Shown here in pieces: positions 25,902 to 33,066 of a stretch of DNA of 64,000 bases. The stretch lies in contig JACKAU010000009.1 of the NCBI GenBank assembly GCA_020634855.1, positions 62,001 through 126,000 of the forward strand. The letters are read 5' to 3'. The DNA comes from Anaerolineales bacterium (GTDB taxonomy: Bacteria > Chloroflexota > Anaerolineae > 4572-78 > J111). Positions within the stretch are counted from its first letter, which is position 1. The number at the start of each line of letters is the position of its first letter. The translations under genes and the position numbers were made by a program. A model generated the notes under the pieces. That model saw nothing but the letters and a program-made list of their open reading frames with translations. It did not search any database and was not told the origin of the DNA.

Positions 25902-28223
25902 ATGAAATTTACAGACGGTTATTGGCATTTCCGCGAGGGGGTAACTCCTCACTTCCCCATCCACGTCCACGACATCGAAATGGAGCCGGATGCGCTCATT
26001 GTTTACGGCGTCACCAAACGGCTCACCCAGCGGGGCGACGTCCTCAACACCGGCCTGTTGACCGTGCGCTTCTCATCCCCGATGCCGGATGTTATCCGCG
26101 TGCAGATGTGGCATTACAAAGGGCAGCGCCCGTTATCGCCAACCTTCGCGCTGAACACTCAGCCCACCTCCAACCTGTGCATCAAGAACGAAACCGACTT
26201 CGCCCGCCTCACCAGCGGCAGCTTAACCGTGCGCGTGGACAAAGGCCCGGACTGGCGGGTGGATTATCTCGATGACTCCCGCCTGCTGACCCGCAGCAAC
26301 TGGCGCGGTATGGGCTATGTCGACACCCCGGAAGGTCGCTACATCCACGAACAGCTCGATCTCGGCGTGGGCGAATACGTGTACGGCCTGGGCGAACGCT
26401 TCACGCCCTTCATCAAAAACGGGCAGGTGGTCGACCTGTGGAACGAAGACGGCGGCACCAGCAGCGAACAGGCTTACAAAAACATCCCTTTTTACATGAC
26501 CAATCGCGGCTACGGCGTTTTTATCAACCACCCCGAGCGGGTCTCGCTGGAGGTCGGCTCTGAAAAAGTGGAGCGGGTGCAGTTCAGCGTGCCGGGCGAG
26601 ACGCTCGATTATTTCATCATCAACGGCCCCACGCCCAAAGAGGTGCTCACCCGTTATACCGCGCTCACCGGCCGCCCGGCCTTGCCGCCGGCCTGGTCAT
26701 TTGGCCTGTGGCTCTCCACCTCCTTCACCACCGACTATGACGAAGCCACCGTCACCCGCTTTGTGCAAGGCATGGCCGACCGTGACATCCCGCTGCACGT
26801 TTTCCACTTCGACTGCTTCTGGATGAAGGAGTTCCACTGGACTAACCTGGAATGGGACCGGGCCGCTTTCCCCGACCCCGAAGGCATGCTACAGCGGCTC
26901 AAGGAGCGCGGCCTGCACATCTGCGTCTGGATCAATCCTTATATCGCCCAGCGTTCCGCCCTATTTGATGAAGGGATGGCCCACGGCTACCTGGTCAAAA
27001 AACCCAATGGCGATGTCTGGCAGTGGGATCGTTGGCAGGCGGGGATGGGGCTGGTCGATTTCACCAACCCCGCGGCCTGTCGTTGGTTTCAGGATAAGCT
27101 GCGCAGCCTGCTGGATATGGGCGTCGACTGCTTCAAAACCGACTTTGGCGAGCGCATCCCCACCACCGTCGTCTACCACGACGGCTCCGACCCGCTGAAG
27201 ATGCACAACTACTACACCCAGCTCTACAACCAGACCGTCTTCGACCTGCTGCTTGAAGAACGCGGCCCCGGCGAAGCGGTGGTCTTTGCCCGCTCCGCCA
27301 CCGCCGGCGGCCAGCAGTTCCCGGTCCATTGGGGCGGCGATTGCACCGCCACCTTCGAGTCGATGGCCGAAAGCCTGCGCGGCGGGCTGTCGCTGTCGTT
27401 GTCCGGCTTTGGCTTCTGGAGTCACGACATCGGCGGCTTTGAGCAAACCGCCCCGGCCGAGGTCTACAAACGCTGGTGCGGCTTCGGCCTGCTCTCCTCG
27501 CACAGCCGGCTGCACGGTAGCGGCTCCTACCGCGTGCCGTGGCTGTTCGATGACGAAGCGGTGGATGTGCTGCGTCACTTCACCCAACTCAAATGTCGAT
27601 TGATGCCCTACCTCTACGGCGCAGCGGTGCAGGCCCACCAGTTCGGCCTGCCCACCATGCGCGCGATGGTGCTGGAATTCCCCGATGATCCCGGCTGCGA
27701 CACGCTCGACCGCCAGTACATGCTGGGCGATTCGCTGCTGGTTGCGCCCGTGTTCCGCGCCGATAACGTCGTCGATTACTACCTGCCGGCCGGCCGCTGG
27801 ACTCACTTCCTCACCGGCGAAACGGTTGAAGGGGGCGGCTGGCGGCGCGACAGCTACGACTTTTTCAGCCTGCCGTTGTGGGTGCGCCCCAACAGCATCA
27901 TCCCCGTCGGCAGCACCGACACGCGCCCCGACTACGATCTGGCTGACAACGTGACCTTCCACCTCTTCGACCTGGCCGAAGGCGCGTCCGCCTCGGCCAC
28001 GGCGCCCACGATACAAGGCGAGGCGGACATCACCCTACACGTCCGGCGCGATGGCAACATACTGCACATCCAAGCCGACAACGCCACCAAACCGTGGCGC
28101 GTACTGCTGCGCGGCGTCTCATCCGTAGCGACGGTCAGCGGCGGCAGCCGCAACACCTACGAGCAAGGCACTTTAGTGGTGCCGGAGACAGGAGTCAGCC
28201 AGCTCACCGTCGAACTTTTATGA
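25902..28223 (+). CDS. yicI: alpha-xylosidase, GH31 (YicI-like)
   Basis: A 773-residue cytoplasmic glycoside hydrolase of family 31, matching the length of E. coli YicI (772). The nucleophile Asp lies in CFKTDFGERIP and the acid/base Asp in VHWGGDCTATFESMAESL. Other long identities with YicI are SLSGFGFWSHDIGGFE, YKRWCGFGLLSSHSRLHGS, MRAMVLEFPDDPGCDTLDRQ and LPAGRWTHF, which separate it from general alpha-glucosidases. It releases alpha-xylose from isoprimeverose-type xyloglucan fragments. No signal peptide is present, in agreement with uptake by the upstream transporter. Confidence 0.93.
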   Translation: MKFTDGYWHFREGVTPHFPIHVHDIEMEPDALIVYGVTKRLTQRGDVLNTGLLTVRFSSPMPDVIRVQMWHYKGQRPLSPTFALNTQPTSNLCIKNETDFARLTSGSLTVRVDKGPDWRVDYLDDSRLLTRSNWRGMGYVDTPEGRYIHEQLDLGVGEYVYGLGERFTPFIKNGQVVDLWNEDGGTSSEQAYKNIPFYMTNRGYGVFINHPERVSLEVGSEKVERVQFSVPGETLDYFIINGPTPKEVLTRYTALTGRPALPPAWSFGLWLSTSFTTDYDEATVTRFVQGMADRDIPLHVFHFDCFWMKEFHWTNLEWDRAAFPDPEGMLQRLKERGLHICVWINPYIAQRSALFDEGMAHGYLVKKPNGDVWQWDRWQAGMGLVDFTNPAACRWFQDKLRSLLDMGVDCFKTDFGERIPTTVVYHDGSDPLKMHNYYTQLYNQTVFDLLLEERGPGEAVVFARSATAGGQQFPVHWGGDCTATFESMAESLRGGLSLSLSGFGFWSHDIGGFEQTAPAEVYKRWCGFGLLSSHSRLHGSGSYRVPWLFDDEAVDVLRHFTQLKCRLMPYLYGAAVQAHQFGLPTMRAMVLEFPDDPGCDTLDRQYMLGDSLLVAPVFRADNVVDYYLPAGRWTHFLTGETVEGGGWRRDSYDFFSLPLWVRPNSIIPVGSTDTRPDYDLADNVTFHLFDLAEGASASATAPTIQGEADITLHVRRDGNILHIQADNATKPWRVLLRGVSSVATVSGGSRNTYEQGTLVVPETGVSQLTVELL

Positions 28224-28246
28224 CTGGCTCAAGTTGCCACCCATCA

Positions 28247-28340
28247 GACCTGACAGGTTTTGGGATTACCGTTCCGAGAAAAATTAGGCCAATTCGGGAA
28301 ATTTAGTCGCATTAAGGCCCGTTTGAAAACCTGTCAGGTC
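28247..28340. repeat. inverted repeat GACCTGACAGGTTTT family, copy 1
   Basis: GACCTGACAGGTTTT (28247-28261) and its exact complement (28326-28340) face each other across 64 bases. A second copy lies at 44849-44941. The element is non-coding and sits after the alpha-xylosidase gene. Confidence 0.85.
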
Positions 28341-28455
28341 TTGTTCGCGGACCGGTGGCAACTGGAGTTAGATCTGACTTACGCAGTAGCATTTTCCCCG
28401 GCCTATCGCAGCAACAATAGAACCCAGAACCTTTACTCGGCGCGCTAGACCCTTT

Positions 28456-28471
28456 GATCACGACCGTGATC
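28456..28471. repeat. short perfect palindrome
   Basis: GATCACG and CGTGATC flank AC. It lies just before the 41-bp tandem repeats; a binding site or small hairpin is possible, with no further support. Confidence 0.4.
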
Positions 28472-28486
28472 GTATACCTCGGCGTG

Positions 28487-28732
28487 CAGCACCTTACGAA
28501 TTCTCGCAAAATGAACCATTCTGCATACAGCACCATACGAATTCTCGCAAAATGAACCATTCTGCATGCAGCACCATACGAATTCTCGCAAAACGAACCA
28601 TTCTGCATGCAGCACCATACGAATTCTCGCAAAACGAACCATTCTGCATGCAGCACCATACGAATTCTCGCAAAACGGACCATTCTGCATACAGCACCTT
28701 ATGAATTCTCACAAAATGAACTTTTCTGCGCG
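28487..28732. repeat. six tandem copies of a 41-bp repeat
   Basis: Units start at 28487, 28528, 28569, 28610, 28651 and 28692, exactly 41 bases apart, each beginning CAGCACC and containing CGAATTCTCGCAAAA (slightly changed in the outer copies). The middle four are nearly identical and the first and last have drifted. There are no spacers, so it is a minisatellite and not a CRISPR. Because 41 is not a multiple of three, the open frames that run through it are artefacts of the repeat. Confidence 0.95.
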
Positions 28733-28828
28733 CCGAATCTTATCCCTTCACTGAGCGCCGCTTATGCTTGGCTGGCGCCGAAGGCGGATAAATCTTATTA
28801 AGACCGTAATTATGACGAATGCAACAAA

Positions 28829-28865
28829 AAATGCCAACGGTGGCGTTGACATTAAAATTCATTGA
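28829..28865. repeat. degenerate palindrome (TGCCAACG...CATTAAAAT type)
   Basis: TGCCAACGGTGGCGTTGACATTAAAAT with an adjacent CATTGAG resembles the perfect hairpin at 61979-62020 (TGCCAACGC, GCGTTGGCATTAAAAT). It is taken as a worn copy of the same element. Confidence 0.6.
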
Positions 28866-28948
28866 GCGGTGGTGAGGCTCTCTCTCACTGTAGACGAAAA
28901 TCCGCTAACGCCCCAAAATTACGCGATTACGGGCCAGCAAGGTTTCTT

Positions 28949-29884
28949 TCAAAACCAAAGCAAATGAAGCATGGTGCGAACCGCAATACCGATGCCGGCT
29001 CCAGCCGCCGCGGGGAGAAGCAGGCGCGGTAATCTGGGACCTGCCGCCGTTAAAATGGCTATCCCGGCCAAATCTAAGGGATGTATTATCAGGCCGGCAA
29101 TCCTGTTGACATCAAGTATCGATACAAGGTTTTGGTCAAGAAATGAGACGAGTACACCGAACATAGCGGTGCCGCCGGCGATAAATTTGGTGAGGACAGG
29201 TAAGAATATCTGACTGTTTATACTAAATATTCCGAAAACCGGCGCAAATAGCGCCGTTAGTAGCGTTGTAACATGGGTTTTGTCCAGTAATCCAACCATT
29301 AATAAGGTCAAAACCAGAAACGGAATAGCGCCAAACGCCAATTCCCATGATTCCTTACCCACCGATCGAATCATATCAAGCAGGCTCTCCGATGCTGGCT
29401 GGTCGTAATCTTGGATTGGCTCAAGCTCTGAGGTTGAATCTGAGTCTTTCGGCATAAAAAGATAGAATGTAAAAGCCGCAGCGGTAAGCGCTCCGACCAG
29501 TCCAATGACCCAAGTCGCCACAACGTTTAACCCAAAGGGCGCGAGGGGGAACACGACATTAGCCTGCGGCAGGCACAATACCAGAGCGAATGTGGCGGCA
29601 AGGTGTCTATCACTAACACGTGATTGGTCCATGATGGATAGCGTGGACATGGGTGCGGCAAAATTAACCAGAAGCATTTGAAGCATCGCTACTACGCCCA
29701 GCCCGGGCACCCCGAATGGTTTCAAAATCGGCTCAAAGACTCTTACCAGGACGCGCATCACCCCCATCCGTTCGAGTAATCTAATCACCGTAAACATCAC
29801 GAGCATGATGGGTAGGATTACAAACAGGGCGAGTTCGATCCCTTGTTTACCGGCTTCAAGAATGAGTCTGGATAAAATTCCCAT
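28949..29884 (-). CDS. nucleoside recognition domain membrane protein
   Basis: A 311-residue integral membrane protein with two Gate (nucleoside recognition) domains of the SpmA/SpmB-FeoB type: the first near residues 40-150 (PFGVPGLGVVAMLQMLLVNFAAP in blocks) and the second near 170-300 (IPFLVLTLLMVGLLD, FIAGGTAMFGVLVSFLDQ). Eight or so hydrophobic helices are seen. Such proteins are thought to transport nucleosides, metals or other small solutes; the substrate is unknown. It is not linked to any neighbour. Confidence 0.75.
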   Translation of the reverse strand: MGILSRLILEAGKQGIELALFVILPIMLVMFTVIRLLERMGVMRVLVRVFEPILKPFGVPGLGVVAMLQMLLVNFAAPMSTLSIMDQSRVSDRHLAATFALVLCLPQANVVFPLAPFGLNVVATWVIGLVGALTAAAFTFYLFMPKDSDSTSELEPIQDYDQPASESLLDMIRSVGKESWELAFGAIPFLVLTLLMVGLLDKTHVTTLLTALFAPVFGIFSINSQIFLPVLTKFIAGGTAMFGVLVSFLDQNLVSILDVNRIAGLIIHPLDLAGIAILTAAGPRLPRLLLPAAAGAGIGIAVRTMLHLLWF

Positions 29885-29946
29885 TTATTTTTTCCATAGG
29901 TTATCTTTAGAACTTACGCAGTTGGGGTCAAATACGCCCGCAAGTC

Positions 29947-30141
29947 CTAATCGTCAATATCAGTAGGGATGGTAGCCAAAGTAAAGCTAAAGGTACATCC
30001 CTGGCCGGGGACGCCATCGCTCTCGACGCCAATCTGTCCGCCCTGCTTTTCCACAATGCGCCGGACAATAGACAATCCCAGACCATACCCTTCGGCGCGA
30101 TGCTGGTCCAGCCGGGTGAATGGCCTGCTGAATAGATACCG
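29947..30141 (-). pseudogene. C-terminal fragment of a sensor histidine kinase
   Basis: About 64 codons, ending TAG, encode the end of a HATPase_c domain: PFTRLDQHRAEGYGLGLSIV, RRIVEKQGGQIGVES and GQGCTFSFTL. This is the G1/G2 region of a histidine kinase. The frame is the same as kaiC's and begins right after the kaiC stop; no start codon, DHp domain or N-box is present. The simplest reading is the remnant of a kinase gene that once followed kaiC and lost its front part by deletion. A programmed read-through of the kaiC stop is a less likely alternative. Confidence 0.8.
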
Positions 30142-31659
30142 TTATTCTTGGCTAAACAGACCGCTGATGCGGTCTATTTCTTCAGGCGCAATTTGGGTTG
30201 GATTGCCAACCAGAATACCGGCCACGTTGCGGAAGGGCTTGCCGATGTGCATCCCCTGGTTATCGATCACAAACTCGCGGATATCTTTGTCGTGGATGGA
30301 GCCGCGCATTTTGAGGACGGTTAACCCCCGGCGCATCTCTCCAAACATCTCCACGTAGCGCAGCAGAATAATGGAGTCGGTAATGGTGGAGATATGCGCT
30401 TCGGTAATTGATGTTCCCCCTACCAAGGTGGGCGTGGTGGCGGTGAACAGCCCGATGATCTCTTTTTGTTTGATAAAAGAGGTCAGCCCGATGACAAATT
30501 CACGGAAGCCCTTGATAGTTGAGATGCGCTCGATAGCCGATAGACTGTCTACCGCTATGCGATGGGGTTGGAATTCCGTAATCGCCGCTCGCATATTGAG
30601 TAGGTGATCTTCCAAACCGGCCATCTCCGGGTAGGCGCAGACCACCTTTAGCAGCCCCGCCTGTTCCATCTGTTCAAAGTCAAAGCCCCAGCCGCCGGCA
30701 TTGCGAAAGAGCTGCTCCCGGCTTTCTTCAAAGGCAAACAATAGACAGCGTTCGTTGTTGTTGGTCCCGCCGGCAATAAAGTGAGTGGTCAGCAAGGTTT
30801 TGCCGGTGCCGGTCGCTCCGGAGACCAGAATAATGGAGTCGCGGAAGAAACCGCCGCCGCACATCTTGTCCATCTCGGAACTGCCCGAAGTGACGCGAAT
30901 ATTAGATGATTGTTGTTTTAGCTCGATAGCGGACAGCGGAATAGCCACAATACCCTGGTTGGGCACGATGGTAAAGGGGAATTCCCCTTTTTGATGGGGA
31001 GCGCCCCGAAACTTGAGTATTTCTACGGTCCGCCGGCGTTTCTCTTCTTCCAGCGCGTTGCGCAGGATGATGACGTTATCGGCCACAAACTCCTCAATGC
31101 CAAAGCGGGCAATATCGCCATACTCCTGAACCCGCTCGGCGGTCATCACGGCCGTCACGCCCATTTGTTTCAAGGTCGAGGCAATTCGCAGCAAGACGCG
31201 GCGAATGGCGCCCCCATCGGCAAATTGGGTGAAGATAGCGCCCAGAGAATCCATCGAGAGACGAGTGGCCCCTACTTGCCGCACCGCATATTCAATCCGG
31301 GCCAGTAAGCCGCCCATATCGTAACTGCCGGACACCACGCTCTCTTCGCCGGGTTGGGGCGAGGCGTCAACAAAGGCCCATTTCCCTTCAGCTTCCCAAG
31401 TTTCAATGTCCCAGCCGAAACCGGTCATGTTTTTACGGATGTCGTCCGGCGTTTCTTCAAAGGTCACAAAAACGCCATGCTCGTCCATTCTGGAAATTCC
31501 CTCGGCTAGAAACTGGACGGCAAAAACCGTTTTGGCGCTGCCGGCGGTGCCGGACAGGAGGGTCGTGCGTCCCTTGGGCAATCCACCATCAGTGATATGT
31601 TCAAAACCTGGGATGCCGGTCTCTAATTTGGGTACCGATTTGCTTGCTTGCGTACTCAT
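30142..31659 (-). CDS. kaiC: KaiC-like double-domain circadian clock ATPase
   Basis: A 505-residue RecA-like ATPase with two KaiC domains. CI has Walker A GTAGSAKT (37-44) and the catalytic pair in FVTFEET; CII has GATGTGKT and FAFEES. In CII, EAHISTITDSIILLRYVE keeps the adjacent Ser-Thr that are the autophosphorylation sites of cyanobacterial KaiC, followed by KMRGSIHDKDIREFVI. The end (GMHIGKPFRNVAGILVG, NPTQIAPEE) matches the A-loop and tail bound by KaiA, slightly shortened. Its ATG overlaps the kaiB stop (TAATG) with AGGAGGT inside the end of kaiB, so the two are translationally coupled. Confidence 0.95.
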   Translation of the reverse strand: MSTQASKSVPKLETGIPGFEHITDGGLPKGRTTLLSGTAGSAKTVFAVQFLAEGISRMDEHGVFVTFEETPDDIRKNMTGFGWDIETWEAEGKWAFVDASPQPGEESVVSGSYDMGGLLARIEYAVRQVGATRLSMDSLGAIFTQFADGGAIRRVLLRIASTLKQMGVTAVMTAERVQEYGDIARFGIEEFVADNVIILRNALEEEKRRRTVEILKFRGAPHQKGEFPFTIVPNQGIVAIPLSAIELKQQSSNIRVTSGSSEMDKMCGGGFFRDSIILVSGATGTGKTLLTTHFIAGGTNNNERCLLFAFEESREQLFRNAGGWGFDFEQMEQAGLLKVVCAYPEMAGLEDHLLNMRAAITEFQPHRIAVDSLSAIERISTIKGFREFVIGLTSFIKQKEIIGLFTATTPTLVGGTSITEAHISTITDSIILLRYVEMFGEMRRGLTVLKMRGSIHDKDIREFVIDNQGMHIGKPFRNVAGILVGNPTQIAPEEIDRISGLFSQE

Positions 31660-31970
31660 TATGATTCACCTCCTGTGTGGTTATTGATAAATTCGGTATC
31701 AGTTTTCAGATCAAGCCCAAACAAAACCTGTTCGGTGTCGGACAGGTCGCCAATAATACGCCGGATGGGTTCAGGCAATTCTTTGATCAGAGTCGGGGTG
31801 GCTAATATTCGCTCATCCTCGGCCAGTTGAGGCTGTTCCTGGATATCAATGATGACTATTCGGTATTGCCCCTGCAACGTTTGCTCGCATATTTGGCGCA
31901 GGTTGGCAATGGCCCGTTTAGACCGGTTGGTCTGACCGGTAATGTACAATTTCAGTAAGTATTCAGGCAT
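31659..31970 (-). CDS. kaiB: circadian clock protein KaiB
   Basis: A 103-residue thioredoxin-like KaiB. It matches cyanobacterial KaiB along its whole length: YLLKLYITGQT, QYRIVIIDIQEQPQLAEDE, ILATPTLIKELPEPIRRIIG and DLSDTEQVLFGLDL. The cis-Pro ATPTL and the RRIIGDLSD segment involved in fold switching and KaiC binding are intact. The ATG at 31970 is chosen because it gives the usual N-terminus and overlaps the upstream stop by 8 bases; an earlier in-frame start would overlap the PAS gene by 50 bases. Confidence 0.95.
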   Translation of the reverse strand: MPEYLLKLYITGQTNRSKRAIANLRQICEQTLQGQYRIVIIDIQEQPQLAEDERILATPTLIKELPEPIRRIIGDLSDTEQVLFGLDLKTDTEFINNHTGGES

Positions 31971-32901
31971 TAGGTTGCTCCTTATTTGTTCTGCCAGGAT
32001 CGCCTGCATCATCCTGCGCCTCGGCGCCCGTATAATAGCGACGATAAAAAGAAACCAAATAGCCCATCAGTTCAAGCACCGTTAGCCGTCCTTCTTCAAG
32101 GTAGGCCTGCGCCCTGGTTGTGGTTACCTGGTGGACCTTGTTTCTTAGGGTGACACTGTGCAGGTCTACCACATCGCGCGGCCTGGCATGTAAAAGGCCC
32201 AATTGCTCGCTGATGTTCCGCAGTTCGTCTGATATATTGTTTTCAATTTTATAACTCCGCTGTTGCAGGGCCAATTCCAAGACCTGGTGATAGTGTTGGG
32301 CCAATTTTTCAAAGGTCTCCGGCAAACGTTCTTGCAGGGGAAGTGGGTCAAGCGTTGTGGCGATAGTCGCGGATCGGGGCCGGTGGGCAAGCTGTTCTAA
32401 CAGGCGAAACTCCCGCTGCCGCGCCTCCTCGGCCCGCACTCGTTCGGTGATGTCGCGTTTGATCGCGACAAAATTGACCACCTCGCCCGCCGGGTTGAAA
32501 ACCGGGGCAATAGTCATCTCCTCATAGTAAATCTCGCCAGACTTTCGCCGATTGATCAGCCTCCCCTGCCATACTTGGCCGGCCAGGATGGTTTGCCACA
32601 TCGTTCTATAAAATGCGGCGTCGTGCCAGCCTGATTTTAGGATACGCGGGTTCTGCTCCAAAACTTCGGCGCTGTTGTAGCCAGTCATCCGCTCGAAACT
32701 GGGATTGACGTACTCAATCACCCCCTGGGGGTCTGTAATGATCACCGCCTCGGCCGTATATTCAATCGCCCGGCTCAACCGGCGATGCTCCGCTTGTGTT
32801 TTCTGAAGTTCGGCGTTGTTGGTCGTCAGGAGGTTCAGTTGCCGTTGCAACATTTGAACTTCTTGGCTCAGTTGTTTTTCTGATTTACGGTTGTCGTCCA
32901 T
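31963..32901 (-). CDS. PAS protein with a C-terminal KaiA/RsbU-like helical domain
   Basis: A 312-residue cytosolic protein. Residues 1-40 form a coiled coil, about 45-155 a PAS domain with PAC motif (AIEYTAEAVIITDPQGVIEY, YNSAEVLEQNPRILKSG, VNFVAIKRDITER). About 185-290 is a helical domain: YHQVLELALQQ, ARPRDVVDLHSVTLRNKV and EEGRLTVLELMGYLVSFYRR. From memory this pattern matches the KaiA C-terminal domain (VVEIHMELMDE, DYRLTLIDVIAHLCEMYRR) and the RsbU N-terminal domain (YHQLLSRYIAE, PEEIISIHRKVLKEL), which share one fold. The ATG at 32901 has GAGGA upstream. It is first in an operon with kaiB and kaiC, so a KaiA-like role is inferred. Confidence 0.8.
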   Translation of the reverse strand: MDDNRKSEKQLSQEVQMLQRQLNLLTTNNAELQKTQAEHRRLSRAIEYTAEAVIITDPQGVIEYVNPSFERMTGYNSAEVLEQNPRILKSGWHDAAFYRTMWQTILAGQVWQGRLINRRKSGEIYYEEMTIAPVFNPAGEVVNFVAIKRDITERVRAEEARQREFRLLEQLAHRPRSATIATTLDPLPLQERLPETFEKLAQHYHQVLELALQQRSYKIENNISDELRNISEQLGLLHARPRDVVDLHSVTLRNKVHQVTTTRAQAYLEEGRLTVLELMGYLVSFYRRYYTGAEAQDDAGDPGRTNKEQPNA

Positions 32902-32941
32902 TTCATTCCTCAAACCCTTGTCATATTTCCCTTAATAGGTG

Positions 32942-32947
32942 ATTATA
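32942..32947 (-). promoter_or_regulatory. possible -10 element of the kai operon promoter
   Basis: A TATAAT hexamer in GGTATATAATCACC lies 41 bases before the PAS gene start. The -35 region is poor, so an activator or alternative sigma factor may be needed. Confidence 0.35.
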
Positions 32948-33066
32948 TACCGATTTTTAAAGAGAAGACATTTTCGTCGCGTATAGCCTAACTTCACCAC
33001 CATCCAACGCCTGTGGTAAAATAGCCCCACGTTAAAATGGAACGGACGGAAAGAGGATGAGGAACT

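Noticed and set aside
26961..28016. Open frame of 351 codons antisense to the alpha-xylosidase
   Set aside because: Mirror of a GC-rich coding gene; composition rich in Gly, Val and His as expected from antisense, with no domain.
28445..28712. Several open frames in the 41-bp repeat with repeated MQNGSFCENSYGA-like product
   Set aside because: All three frames are open because the unit lacks stops; there is no start signal and the frame changes each unit.
28487..28732. CRISPR array
   Set aside because: The repeats are directly adjacent with no spacers, and no cas genes are in the window.
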